A stretch of DNA of 64,000 bases from Ardenticatenaceae bacterium. Its GTDB lineage: Bacteria; Chloroflexota; Anaerolineae; Promineifilales; Promineifilaceae. The position numbers and the translations under genes are program-made. Below the pieces are notes generated by a model. It was given only the letters and a program-made list of their open reading frames with translations, ran no database searches and was not told the origin of the DNA. The stretch covers positions 186,001-250,000 of the forward strand of contig JACKBS010000013.1 of the NCBI GenBank assembly GCA_020634435.1, written 5' to 3'. Of this stretch, positions 17,516-25,950 are shown piece by piece (position 1 is the first letter of the stretch; each line of letters begins with the position of its first letter).

Positions 17516-18313
17516 ATGATTGAAACGAGTGAAATTATGACCCATCTTACCCAGAGCACGGTGCTTCATATCATTGTGATTTTGCTGCTGTTTTGGGCCG
17601 GCTTGCGTGGTTTGCAATGGTTTTTTCCGTGGCTGACGGTGCAAATTCCCAGCCGCTTCCGGCTGTACGTACTGCCCCTTCTGCCCATTTTTCAGCTGGT
17701 TCTGGTGGTGTTGGCGCTGATGCGCATTGTGCCGATGGTGATTGATCCTACCCCAGAAAACGTGCTGGCGATCTCCGGCGCGGTGGCCATTACCATCGGT
17801 TTTGCCTTTCAAGATTACGTGAGCAGCCTGATTGCCGGGATTGTGGCCATTTATGAACGGCCGTATCGCATTGGTGATTGGGTGCGGATTGGTGATGCGT
17901 ACGGGGAAGTCATTGCGCTCGGCTTTCGCGCCATCCAGCTGGTGACGCCCGATGACACGGTGGTGCGTATTCCCCACAAGCTGATGTGGGACAGCATCAT
18001 TTACAACGACAACAGTGGGCAGCGCGAGCATCAGTGTGTGGCCGATTTTTATCTACAGCCAGAGCACGACGCCGAAATTGTGCGGCAAAAGCTGCGCCAG
18101 GTGGCGCTGACCAGTCCGTATTTGCAGTTAGATCGTCCAATCTCGGTAATTGTGATTGAGAAGCCGTGGGGCACCCACTACCGTCTCAAAGCGTATCCCA
18201 TTGATGGGCGAGATCAGTTCAAATTTACTTCGGACATGACGGTGCGGGGGAAGGCGGCGCTGGCGCGATTGGGGGTAAAGCCAGCCAGTGTGCCAATTTC
18301 TGTGGCAGTGTAG
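17516..18313 (+). CDS. MscS-family mechanosensitive channel
   Basis: The 265-aa protein has two or three membrane helices (about 15-35, 48-72, 85-115). The pore-lining/beta-domain signature is 'AVAITIGFAFQDYVSSLIAGIVAIYERPYRIGDWVRIGD'-like, covering residues about 90-128, followed by the MscS beta domain with 'TVVRIPHKLMWD'. The family opens under membrane tension to release solutes. Length is short, as in minimal MscS proteins. A strong AGGAGGGGAGG ribosome site precedes ATG 17516. It forms a pair with the upstream unknown gene (21-bp gap). Confidence 0.87.
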   Translation: MIETSEIMTHLTQSTVLHIIVILLLFWAGLRGLQWFFPWLTVQIPSRFRLYVLPLLPIFQLVLVVLALMRIVPMVIDPTPENVLAISGAVAITIGFAFQDYVSSLIAGIVAIYERPYRIGDWVRIGDAYGEVIALGFRAIQLVTPDDTVVRIPHKLMWDSIIYNDNSGQREHQCVADFYLQPEHDAEIVRQKLRQVALTSPYLQLDRPISVIVIEKPWGTHYRLKAYPIDGRDQFKFTSDMTVRGKAALARLGVKPASVPISVAV

Positions 18314-18325
18314 CGGACGCGATTC

Positions 18326-18419
18326 AGACCTGACAGGTTTAGGGCGTATCTGGTGAATGAAAACCGTTTGTTCAGCATCGTGTCTTTTTATGAAGGTGGT
18401 TTGCAAACCTGTCAGGTCT
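18326..18419. repeat. Inverted repeat AGACCTGACAGGTTT, intergenic copy
   Basis: AGACCTGACAGGTTT (18326-18340) and AAACCTGTCAGGTCT (18405-18419) are perfect 15-bp arms about 64 bases apart, between the convergent MscS and 18429 genes. The same element is inside the biotin carboxylase gene (12737-12801), so it is mobile or copied. Confidence 0.85.
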
Positions 18420-18428
18420 TTGGTTTCT

Positions 18429-18824
18429 TTAAATAAACCGGGCGCGTTGCGGGCGACGCGACGGCCGTAACGGTACTTGTTGAAAAAAGGGGAAGGCAGG
18501 TTGCCAGGAAGGCGCGGTAGGTGTGGTGACAACTTTGCGTGCGGGCTGGCACTCATCCGCACGGATGAGCCATTCGCGGCGGACGGCGAGGCGGGCTTCC
18601 TGGTAACTGGTGCCGGTGCGCCGGGCTTCAAAAGTAGCCAGACGATCCAGTAGGGCATTGGGAACGGCCGTTACATCCAAATAATACACCGGCACATCCC
18701 CCCAGCGCTGCGTGCAGGCAAGATGGGGCAGGGCATATTTAACGGGCAGTTCGGTACGGCCGTACACTTTTTCCCATCGTTTGGCTCTGTTCTCATTAAT
18801 TGGGGTAATCACAAATTGTGCCAT
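18429..18824 (-). CDS. Unknown 131-aa protein under a palindromic operator
   Basis: I do not recognise this protein. It starts 'MAQFVITPINENRAKRWEKVYG', has a middle region 'GDVPVYYLDVTAVPNALLDRLATF' and a basic, Pro-rich end. There is no membrane segment or cysteine pair. ATG 18824 is preferred over the upstream frame start because AAGGTGA lies 5 bases before it. It has its own promoter (TAGACA-17-TAGAAT) with a perfect 18-bp palindrome directly downstream of the -10. The core GAACAATTGTTC fits the GAAC-N4-GTTC form of a Gram-positive LexA box, so DNA-damage control is possible but unproven. Confidence 0.55.
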   Translation of the reverse strand: MAQFVITPINENRAKRWEKVYGRTELPVKYALPHLACTQRWGDVPVYYLDVTAVPNALLDRLATFEARRTGTSYQEARLAVRREWLIRADECQPARKVVTTPTAPSWQPAFPFFQQVPLRPSRRPQRARFI

Positions 18825-18842
18825 TGATATCACCTTTCTTGT

Positions 18843-18888
18843 TTAGAACAATTGTTCTAATTCTAGCACAAAAGAAATCCCTTGTCTA
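18843..18888 (-). promoter_or_regulatory. Promoter with 18-bp palindromic operator (LexA-like)
   Basis: Read on the minus strand, TAGACA (18883-18888), a 17-base spacer and TAGAAT (18860-18865) make a good sigma-70-type promoter. The palindrome TTAGAACAATTGTTCTAA (18843-18860) overlaps the expected start of transcription, so a repressor bound there would block it. Its core GAAC-N4-GTTC matches the SOS box of LexA in Gram-positive bacteria. Confidence 0.6.
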
Positions 18889-18952
18889 CAGGAGAAACTT
18901 TAGCAAATCGTGAACGCGTTTACGGCGCGGAAGTGGTTAAATTGGCGGGAAA

Positions 18953-19525
18953 TTATGGGTTCAGACGATCTTCAATGCGGCGGTCGGGGATAAGCCAGAT
19001 GATGGCGACCAGGACGTACAGGCCGCCCGCCAGCCAGGTGCTGACAAACGCCAGTGGAACGGCCGTTGCGTAAATGACCACCGAGATTTTGCCCTTGAAG
19101 TCGCGATTGACGGCGCTGGCCAGCACGGAATCCTCGCCATGCCGGGCCAGCAGGGTACGGACAAGAATGAAGTAGGCAACACCTGCCAGCAGCAAATCCA
19201 CGCCGTAGAGGGCTACCGGCCAGGCAGCAAAATTATTAGCGCCCATCCAGGCCGTCACAAAGGGGGTCAGCGACAGCCAGAAGAGCAGGTGCAGATTGGC
19301 CCAGAGGATACGGCCGTCTACTTGCTCTACCGCCTGAAACAGATGATGGTGGTTGTTCCAGTAAATGCCCACAAAGATGAAGCTGAGAATGTAGCTAAGA
19401 AATGTCGGAACCAGGGGGAGTAACGCCGTCACGGTTGGTTCTTCCGGCGCTTTGAGCTCTAACACCATGATAGTAATGATGATGGCCAACACACCATCGC
19501 TAAATGCTTCCAGACGACCTTTACC
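18953..19525 (-). CDS. TMEM175/DUF1211-type membrane protein, start codon not visible
   Basis: The protein has the DUF1211 hallmark 'KGRLEAFSDGVLAIIITIMVLELK' region (19,455-19,525), five or so membrane helices and the usual short C-terminus, about 190 aa in all. Relatives are potassium-selective channels in both bacteria and lysosomes. The first good start codon in frame (GTG 19490-19492) lies inside the conserved FSDGVLA motif, and the upstream coding sequence back to the stop at 19544-19546 has none. A missing or altered base at the very start is likely, because the neighbouring 3 kb is full of indels. A tRNA terminator lies directly upstream. Confidence 0.7.
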   Translation of the reverse strand, partial: GKGRLEAFSDGVLAIIITIMVLELKAPEEPTVTALLPLVPTFLSYILSFIFVGIYWNNHHHLFQAVEQVDGRILWANLHLLFWLSLTPFVTAWMGANNFAAWPVALYGVDLLLAGVAYFILVRTLLARHGEDSVLASAVNRDFKGKISVVIYATAVPLAFVSTWLAGGLYVLVAIIWLIPDRRIEDRLNP

Positions 19526-19537
19526 CGCCGAGAAAAA

Positions 19538-19564
19538 GAGCCGTCAGTAAAAAGCTGGCGGCTC
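19538..19564 (-). terminator. Terminator of the tRNA-Arg gene
   Basis: On the minus strand GAGCCGCCAG and CTGACGGCTC form a 10-bp stem with one mismatch, followed by TTTTTC. It lies downstream of the tRNA-Arg and upstream of the TMEM175 gene. Confidence 0.65.
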
Positions 19565-19601
19565 CTTGAGTGAACAAATTTTTGAGCAAAAAAGTTAAAA
19601 G

Positions 19602-19675
19602 ACGCCTCAAGTTCGAATCTGACCACCTCTCTGCCTTCGGAGAGCAACGCTTCTATCCATTGAGCTACAGGGCGT
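19602..19675 (-). tRNA. tRNA-Arg (CCG), imperfect sequence
   Basis: The minus strand reads a tRNA with acceptor 5' arm CGCCCTG, D-arm start TAGCTCAATGGATAG, and an anticodon stem-loop TTGCT-CTCCGAA-GGCAG giving anticodon CCG. The T-loop TTCGAA is present. The sequence differs from a foldable tRNA by a few bases: an extra A in the D stem (GAAGC for GAGC), an odd variable loop and a T arm/acceptor missing about three bases. The damage is the same kind as in the neighbouring broken genes, so sequence error is more likely than a pseudo-tRNA. Confidence 0.7.
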
Positions 19676-19718
19676 AACAATGCCGGATTTGCTATACGCC
19701 TCTGTAAAAAGTCAAATA

Positions 19719-19782
19719 GGTAATCGGTGTTTAGTGATCAAACAGTGAACTATCGTCCTTTAACCTGATTACCGATTACCGT
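19719..19782. repeat. Self-complementary array (GGTAATCGGT / ACCGATTACC)
   Basis: Left arm GGTAATCGGT at 19719-19728 and right arm ACCGATTACC at 19771-19780 belong to the same degenerate-unit family as the arrays at 10109 and 25951. It lies upstream of the tRNA gene. Confidence 0.7.
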
Positions 19783-19859
19783 TGGATGACTGATTATTGC
19801 ATCAAACCGCTTCAGCAAACGGTGTGAATGTCGTCAAACTGGTCAGCCTCAGTTTGCGA

Positions 19860-20600
19860 GATTGTGCCCTAATTAACCAGTTGTCAACAAAGCAGATTGC
19901 ATCTGCCCATGTTGCCCGCATCCCTGCCCACTGGTCATATTGGTGTCCAGCTGGGCGTGAATGTCGGCAAATAGATCAGCTTCGGCCTGGGTGAGAACAC
20001 TTGTTCGACGGCTTAGGTCAAGCATCTCGGCCTGGCGTGTGGCTTCCGCCTCAGGATCGTAGGCGCCGCCCATCCGGCCGCCCATGTCCGGGGCCATGCG
20101 CCGCTGCCCAGGCGCGCATGTAATTGATGAGGTCCCAGCGATCTGCTCGCTGGGGGAGGGCTGCGCCAGGCTGCATAGCCGGGGAATTGATGGATCGTCC
20201 CTGGCCTCCTTCAGAGATGCGCGCCAGAACAGGTAATTATCGCCCATCATCTGGCCTGGTGTGGGCAATCGGGGGCACAGGGTCCAGATTGGCGGCGGCG
20301 GGATATCGCCCATACCGCCATCGCTAACGAGTGGCGCAGTGGGTGGTAAATAGTTCGCCACCGTGGTGGTGATTCCTCTGTAGCTCAACCGGGCTGCTGG
20401 GATCGGCATAGTCATCGGGAATGGGAGCGTTGGCGAGCCATCGCTGCCGCCGCCGCCCAGCCACCCGCCACCCATGCCCATGCCAGACGATTCGCTGGTG
20501 GTTGAAGTTTCGGTGGAACGGCCGTACCCGTCTCTTCAGTTTTCTGTACGCCACGCTCATTAAAAACAGCAGGCGCTAAGAATAATTAATTTTTTTCATG
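19860..20600 (-). pseudogene. Class I cytochrome c lipoprotein gene broken by frameshifts
   Basis: Pieces of one protein appear in changing frames on the minus strand. They are a start 'MKKI', a hydrophobic segment, a 'TEETGTAVP' spacer, 'GGELFTTHCA', 'PAAANLDPVPPIAHT', 'MMGDNYLFWR', 'RWDLINYMRA' and, near the end, 'LTQAEADLFADIHAQLD'. In that order they match a membrane-anchored c-type cytochrome: a C-x-x-C-H-G site after 'LFTTHCA', an omega loop, and a C-terminal helix ERWDLINYLR. The haem motif itself is garbled by missing bases. At least five single-base shifts occur in 700 bp. The original protein was probably an electron carrier outside the membrane. Either sequencing error or a decayed gene fits; error is favoured. 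Confidence 0.65.
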
Positions 20601-20815
20601 AACTATCTCCGTGTTGAAGGTAGAACCCGCGCTGCGGTGAAGTTCTGCCTTTGTTTGGGGCGTAAGTATGGTCGTGTTTTTGGCTTATTTCAAAGGGATG
20701 GGGCATGATAACGGCGATTAATTGATCCCTCATTCTAAAGATCGGCAGTAGATGTCAACATTGTCGCTTATGCTTTTAATCATTCAACAACATCACTTAT
20801 CTTGAGGAGCGAAAC

Positions 20816-21320
20816 ATGCAGAAAAAGCGTATCTTTTTGGTGTTTGAAGGGTTTTGAATTGGGAACCAGCGCATATATTGTGCGAGCTCCGCAAATCAGG
20901 GCAGTACGAAGTACAAACGGCAGGCTTTCGCTGGAGCCAGTGACAACAATAGGCGGCATCAGATTTTTGCCGATGTGACGATTGAGAGTTGATGCGGAGG
21001 ATGCGAGCCGTTTTCATTCTGCCAGGTGGGCGCATGTGGAACAGCAGAACGAGCCGTTGCAAGCGCTGCTGCGCCAGCTGCATGCCGAGGTGCCGCTGGC
21101 ATATTTGTGGCGCAACGCTAGAAATTGCGCGAGCTGGACTGACGCAAAAGTGCCATACGAACAACATTCTGCCTTATTTGCAGGGTTGAGTGCCAGGCTA
21201 TCGCGATCAGGATTATTATGTCAACGATTTTGCGGTGGCTGATCAAACATCGTGACGGCTAACGGGCTGAGCAGCGTGGAAGTTGCGGTTTGAGCTGCTC
21301 GAGTTTTACAGTGGGGCATG
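20816..21320 (+). pseudogene. DJ-1/PfpI-family gene broken by frameshifts
   Basis: An ATG at 20816 with a GAGGAGC ribosome site begins 'MQKKRIFLVF', and the rest of a DJ-1/PfpI protein can be followed across three frames. The pieces are 'ELRKSGQYEVQTAGF', 'VFILPGGRMW', 'CGATLEIARAGLT', 'HTNNILPYLQG', 'YYVNDFAVAD' and 'FELLEF'. The ICGAT segment carries the family's nucleophilic cysteine. The intact protein would be about 170-190 aa, a putative glutamine-amidotransferase-like or stress protein. The number of single-base shifts is as high as in both neighbours. Confidence 0.65.
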
Positions 21321-21444
21321 CCGACGCGTAGTACCAGCATGTTTAAACACGGCATTACGCGCCGCAGATTGCTTAAGGGGCAAGTGGCGATGGCAGGTTG
21401 CAAGTGACTCACTACGCTGCGCACCGCTACTTTACTTCTTACTT

Positions 21445-22460
21445 TCACTCAATTTCCACCAACAGTAGCGTCCCCCGCGTAACCGTCTCCCCGCTTCTAC
21501 ATGAATGGCTTCCACGCCGTTCATCGGGGCGCGCACCTCGTTCTCCATCTTCGCGGCTTCCAGGATCACGATGGTTGACCCGCGTCACTTGATCCCCGCG
21601 CAGACAAATAGCCGATAGAAATCAGGCCAGGGATAGGAGCTTTGAGACGGCCAATCGCCGCTGTGGTGGCGTGGTGACATCGCTTCCAGATCGCGCACAT
21701 CCACCGGATGCAACCCTTTTGCTGGCAACCCAGCGCAAATCAGGGTCAAACATCACTTCATACGGCCGTTCGTTCACCAGCATCCCGTGTGGTCATTGAG
21801 CGGCGCTGCCAGGTTGAGGATTTGCACCGTCACCGTTTCGCCATTCACCTGGACCGTGAGGTGGTCTGTCTGCAGCAAGGGCTGTTCAAGCTGACCTCAT
21901 ACGATTTTTCATTGAGCGTAACTAAAATTTTGCTCATCAGTTACCTTCTAAAAAGAAGCGGAACACAGAGATTCGCAGAGAAGCCACAGAGCTGCACAGA
22001 GATTTGCGAGAAATGGGCTCCATCGGCGTACTCTTTGATCTTGATCTCTACTGCGGCAGTCGTCGGCTGTCCTGATGCCAACCGCTTTGCAGGCGGGCTG
22101 GCGTGGTGGGGTTGAACATATGGTGACGGCGCGCGAAGTGAACAGCCGTAATCACCGCCAAATCCCGCAGCTGCCATACTGAATCCGCCCTTGTAACGGC
22201 TTGGTAAAGAAGTCCGTGTTGTAATGCGCCCGGGCAAACGCGGAGGTGTGCATCACCCGCTGCATCACCGGCAGATTGGTGGGCGTGCCCACTAACAAAA
22301 AGAATCCGCCAGGGCATTTTTCATGCGCGAGAGACAGATTTCCCGATTGCGTCCCCAGGTGGTGACCTTGGCCACGGAGCGGATCGTAGTTGGGCGGCTG
22401 CGGCAGCCGGTGTAAACGTAACGGTCCACGCGCACCTGTGGCCCGCTGAGGATGCGCACA
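21445..22460 (-). pseudogene. 3' half of biotin carboxylase gene, frameshifted, with biotinyl domain
   Basis: Downstream of the 22461 stop, the rest of the same carboxylase is readable in alternating frames: 'DVRILSGPQVRVDRYVYTGC', 'VAKVTTWGRNREICLSRMKN', 'ALADSF', 'LVGTPTNLPVMQRVMHTSAF'-like sequence, and finally a biotinyl domain with 'ILEAAKMENEVRAPMNGV' and 'GTLLLVEIE' before TGA at 21445-21447. The biotin attachment site reads AAKM rather than the usual AMKM. Five or more indels separate the pieces. Order and spacing are exactly as in an intact gene, so this is one gene with the 22461-23519 reading frame. Confidence 0.7.
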
Positions 22461-23519
22461 TCAGTCGACGGCGGACTGGGCAAGTTTGCCACGGATCTGT
22501 GCGTTCAGGCGGCACATCATCGCCCAACCGTGGAACGGCACTTCTTCTTGTGTCCAGGGCAGCGGTTCGCCCGCGGCAATCAAAATCTGTTGTCGCACCA
22601 GGTCAATGCCCGTCACCATTTCGGTCAGAGAATGCTCAACCTGGATGCGCGCCTTGATTTCGCTAAAGAAAAAAGCGCCGTTGCGGTCCAGCAAAAATTC
22701 CACAGTGCCTACGTTCTGGTAGTTGAACATCCGCCCAATGGCTAGCGCGGTGGCCAAAATTTCTTTCCGCTGGCTCTCGTTCAGAATGGGCGAAGGCGCT
22801 TCCTCGATGATTTTCTGGTTGCCCACAATGATCGAGCCGTCCCGATCGCCCAGGTGGATGAGGTGGCCGTGCTGGTCGCCGAGCAGCTGCACGCCAATCT
22901 GGTGGGCGGGCAGCAAGGCACGTTCCAGATAGATTTGATTGCTGCCAAAGACCGCTTTTGCTTCGGCACTGGCCCGCTGTACGGCCGTTTCTAACTGTTC
23001 TGGCTGGCGTACCAATCGCTCCCCTCGGCCGCGCCCTCCTTTACACGATTTAACGACGACGGGGTAGCCTAACTGGAGCGCATTGGCCCGAATAGTCGCC
23101 AAATCATGCACATCCAGGCATTCCGACGAATGGGTAACGGTCGGGAAGCCCGCAGCGCGTACGGCATCCAGGACTTTTACTTTGGCCCGAACGGCCGTAA
23201 TCACTTCAGCGGGTGGTCCAATGAACGTAATGCCCGCTTCCGTGAGCTGTTTGGCAAATGTGGCGCTCTCGGCCAGAAAGCCGTAGCCTGGATGCACGGC
23301 ATCTACCTGGTAGGCCAGGGCAATCTGCACAATGGTGGTCACGTCCAAAAACGTCTCTGGCGACGGTAAGCGCACGCAGAAATCCGCCTGCCGCACGTGC
23401 AGCGAATCCATGTCGCTCTCGTCGTACAGCGCCACCGTCTCTATGCCCAACTCCCGGCAGGTGCGAATAATCCGCACCGCAATTTCGCCCCGGTTAGCGA
23501 TTAGAATTTTTTTGAACAT
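22461..23519 (-). CDS. Biotin carboxylase N-terminal part (gene continues, frameshifted)
   Basis: The 352-aa frame opens with 'MFKKILIANRGEIAVRIIRT', passes through the ATP-grasp fold and stops just after 'CRLNA', about 100 residues before a normal end. The continuation lies in other frames at 21445-22460. Some conserved residues differ from standard biotin carboxylases: the Gly loop reads GGRGRG instead of GGGGKG, and the active-site EMNxR reads EIKAR. The QVEH motif is kept. The ATG at 23519 starts the conserved domain. It is the last gene of the megasynthase operon and would pair with the carboxyltransferase upstream to make malonyl- or methylmalonyl-CoA. Confidence 0.75.
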   Translation of the reverse strand: MFKKILIANRGEIAVRIIRTCRELGIETVALYDESDMDSLHVRQADFCVRLPSPETFLDVTTIVQIALAYQVDAVHPGYGFLAESATFAKQLTEAGITFIGPPAEVITAVRAKVKVLDAVRAAGFPTVTHSSECLDVHDLATIRANALQLGYPVVVKSCKGGRGRGERLVRQPEQLETAVQRASAEAKAVFGSNQIYLERALLPAHQIGVQLLGDQHGHLIHLGDRDGSIIVGNQKIIEEAPSPILNESQRKEILATALAIGRMFNYQNVGTVEFLLDRNGAFFFSEIKARIQVEHSLTEMVTGIDLVRQQILIAAGEPLPWTQEEVPFHGWAMMCRLNAQIRGKLAQSAVD

Positions 23520-23534
23520 TTTTCCCTCACGGAG

Positions 23535-23600
23535 TGTGCAAGTATGCAAGTGGCAAGTTTGCAAGTACCACTTGCTCACTTGCATACCTGTACACTTGCC
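23535..23600. repeat. Self-complementary array (TGCAAGT / ACTTGCA)
   Basis: GTGCAAGTATGCAAGTGGC and further GCAAGT units are followed by CACTTGCTCACTTGC-type complements. The array fills the gap between the carboxyltransferase and biotin carboxylase genes. Confidence 0.8.
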
Positions 23601-23606
23601 TACTCC

Positions 23607-25154
23607 CTACATTGGCGAAATTCCATGCTTCTTCGGCGCATGGTGCTCGCGCTTGGACAGCGTCAGCTCCAGAGCGCGGACCAATGCGGTGCGCGTATCT
23701 CTCGGTTGAATCACATCATCAATCAGCCCGCGCGAGGCAGCCACGTAGGGATTGTTGAACTGCTTTTCGTATTGCTCGGTCAGCTCCTGCCGCTTGGCTT
23801 CCTGATCTTCGGCTTCCTGCACCTCTTTGCGGAACAGGATGTTGACGGCCCCTTCCGCGCCCATGACCGCAATTTCGGCGTTGGGCCAGGCGTAGAGCAG
23901 ATCGCCGCGTAAGCCCTTGCTGCTCATCACACAGTAGGCGCCGCCGTAGCTTTTGCGCAGGATCACCATCAGCTTGGGCACGGTGGCTTCGCTGTAGGCG
24001 TAAATCATGCGTGCGCCGTTGCGGATAATGCCGCCGTACTCCTGGTCTTTGCCGGGTAAAAAGCCGGGCACATCTTGCAGGGTGATGACGGGAATATTGT
24101 ATGCATCGCAAATGCGGATGAAGTGGGTCGCTTTGATCGAGGCCTTGATGTCCACGCAGCCTGCCAGCACCATAGGCTGGTTGGCCACAATACCCACCAC
24201 GTAGCCGTTGAGCCGGGCAAAGCCAACCACCATGTTTTCGGCCCACAGCTGATGGACTTCAAAGAAACGGCCGTCATCCACTAAACTGTGAATCACGCGG
24301 CGCACATCGTACGGCTTGTGCGGGTCGGTGGGCACCACGTGCTCCAGCTCTGGCGTGCGCCGGTTAGGATCATCCACCGGGCGCACGTAGGGTGGATCTT
24401 CCTTGTTGTTGCTCGGCAGATAGCTCAGCAGTTCGCGCACGCGCAGCAGGCATTCCCGGTCGTCGCTGGTGAGGAAGTGGCAGACGCCGCTTTCCTGGCT
24501 GTGCATTAGCCCACCGCCCAGCTCTTCAAACGTGACCTCTTCCTGCATCACCGCCTTCACCACCTGCGGCCCCGTGATGAACATGTAGCTCTGCTCGGTC
24601 ATAAACACAAAGTCGGTGAGGGCAGGCGAGTAAACTGCGCCACCGGCACACGGCCCCATGATGACCGATATTTGCGGGATGACGCCGGATGCTTCGCAGT
24701 TGGCGTCGAAAATTTTGGCGTAGCCGCCCAGGCTATCTACCCCTTCCTGGATGCGTGCGCCGCCGGAGTCGTTTAGCGCGATGAAGGGGCAGCCGTACTG
24801 CATGGCCATGCGCATGGCCTTCACAATTTTGTTGGCGTGCATTTCGCCCAGCGAGCCGCCCATCACGCTGGCATCTTGCGAGGCGACCATGGCGTGACGG
24901 CCGTTTACCAGCCCAAAGCCCGTAATCACCCCATCGCCATAGCGCGACGCCTTGCCACCGACGTAGCTGTCGTAGCGCGGCGTCACCAGCGAGTCAATTT
25001 CATTAAACGTGCCAGGGTCGAATAAAAGCTCCACGCGCTCCCGTGCCGTTAGCCGCCCCTTGCTGTGCTGCCGCGCCGCATCCTGCGCCGTGCCCTCGGC
25101 GATGTCCCGCCGCTCTTGCAGCTCGTCTTTGTAATGTTGCATCTCTTTGATCAT
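23607..25154 (-). CDS. Acyl-CoA carboxylase beta chain (carboxyltransferase)
   Basis: The 515-aa protein has both crotonase-like halves of a propionyl-/methylmalonyl-CoA carboxyltransferase. The N half has 'KGRLTARERVELLFDPGTF', 'NDSGGARIQEGVDSLGGYAKIF' and 'GPCAGGAVYSPALTDF'. The C half has 'FFEVHQLWAENMVVGFARL', 'DVPGFLPGKDQEYGGIIRNGA' and 'KSYGGAYCVMSSKGL'. It transfers CO2 from carboxybiotin to acetyl- or propionyl-CoA; specificity cannot be read reliably here. ATG 25154 agrees with the family start. It sits between the phosphopantetheinyl transferase and biotin carboxylase genes on the same strand, consistent with supplying extender units to the megasynthase. Confidence 0.92.
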   Translation of the reverse strand: MIKEMQHYKDELQERRDIAEGTAQDAARQHSKGRLTARERVELLFDPGTFNEIDSLVTPRYDSYVGGKASRYGDGVITGFGLVNGRHAMVASQDASVMGGSLGEMHANKIVKAMRMAMQYGCPFIALNDSGGARIQEGVDSLGGYAKIFDANCEASGVIPQISVIMGPCAGGAVYSPALTDFVFMTEQSYMFITGPQVVKAVMQEEVTFEELGGGLMHSQESGVCHFLTSDDRECLLRVRELLSYLPSNNKEDPPYVRPVDDPNRRTPELEHVVPTDPHKPYDVRRVIHSLVDDGRFFEVHQLWAENMVVGFARLNGYVVGIVANQPMVLAGCVDIKASIKATHFIRICDAYNIPVITLQDVPGFLPGKDQEYGGIIRNGARMIYAYSEATVPKLMVILRKSYGGAYCVMSSKGLRGDLLYAWPNAEIAVMGAEGAVNILFRKEVQEAEDQEAKRQELTEQYEKQFNNPYVAASRGLIDDVIQPRDTRTALVRALELTLSKREHHAPKKHGISPM

Positions 25155-25162
25155 TGCTTTTC

Positions 25163-25225
25163 CGTAATTTGTAATTGGTAATTAGTAGCTGGTAATTTTT
25201 TGCTAATTACCAATTACTAATTACT
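25163..25225. repeat. Self-complementary array (GTAATTGGTAATTAG type)
   Basis: GTAATTTGTAATTGGTAATT units face CTAATTACCAATTACTAATT complements around a TTTTTT loop. The array fills the gap between the phosphopantetheinyl transferase stop and the carboxyltransferase start and could act as an intra-operon hairpin. Confidence 0.8.
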
Positions 25226-25229
25226 TGTT

Positions 25230-25934
25230 TTACTGTTCCACCACCAGCGTCAACACAAACCCATCCATCACCCGCCACCAGCCAGAAAAGTGCGGCGCGG
25301 GGTGGGGCAAACGGCCGTTGTCACACCAAACCTTAAATGGCATCCAGCTGTCAGACGGCCGTTCCGTCGGATCAATCAAACAGGCTACCGCCCGCGTATC
25401 GACCGACAGCCCCAGGTGCAGTGCCTTCAGCACCGATTCTTTGGCGCTCCAAACGGCCGTAACCAGCACATCTCGTGCCTTACCGGCCACCTGCCGCACC
25501 AGCAGCGCCTCCGTCTCGGTGAAATAATCGTCGATAAACGCTTCGTCACGCGGCGCGATCTTTTCGATGTCGCAGCCGATGGGCCAGTTGGGTTTGGCAA
25601 CGGCCGTTACCAGTGCTTGCCCGTGCGAATGACTGAGCGAAATGCTAAATTTGCCATCCACCAGCGGCAGCTGCGAGGTAATCGTCGGCACGCCGTCGGC
25701 GGTGTTGGCCACGGTGATGAGGTCCAGTGGCACCGTAGTATGCTGCGTTTCCCAAATCACCGTTTGCAGCAGCCGCTTGACGGTCCAGCGGCCCAGCAGC
25801 CAGTCGCGCCGCCGCTTTTCGCTGGACAGCGTGGCCAGCCGCGCCAACTCTTTTTCACTTAAAAAGGTCGATTGGTGGCCCGAAACGGCCGTGTTGGGAA
25901 TCACATCGTGGGATTGTGTGAGCCAGTGAATCAT
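25230..25934 (-). CDS. 4'-phosphopantetheinyl transferase (Sfp type)
   Basis: The 234-aa protein carries the Sfp-type signatures: 'FSISLSHSHGQALVTAVA', the metal site 'IGCDIEKI' and 'VWSAKESVLKALHLGL'. It moves the phosphopantetheine arm of CoA onto carrier-protein hydroxyls. Size and motif order match the two-subdomain pseudo-dimer class that serves polyketide and nonribosomal peptide synthases. It lies 73 bp downstream of the megasynthase gene on the same strand, which makes that enzyme's three tandem carrier domains the probable substrate. Those domains offer Thr rather than Ser, so this transferase may have an unusual acceptor preference (inference). Confidence 0.9.
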   Translation of the reverse strand: MIHWLTQSHDVIPNTAVSGHQSTFLSEKELARLATLSSEKRRRDWLLGRWTVKRLLQTVIWETQHTTVPLDLITVANTADGVPTITSQLPLVDGKFSISLSHSHGQALVTAVAKPNWPIGCDIEKIAPRDEAFIDDYFTETEALLVRQVAGKARDVLVTAVWSAKESVLKALHLGLSVDTRAVACLIDPTERPSDSWMPFKVWCDNGRLPHPAPHFSGWWRVMDGFVLTLVVEQ

Positions 25935-25950
25935 TTCTCTCCAGAAATTT

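Noticed and set aside
23535..23600. TGCAAGT units considered as a mini-CRISPR or iteron origin.
   Set aside because: Units are degenerate, 7-8 bases and mirrored into a fold-back arm, like the other gap arrays; no replication genes are nearby.
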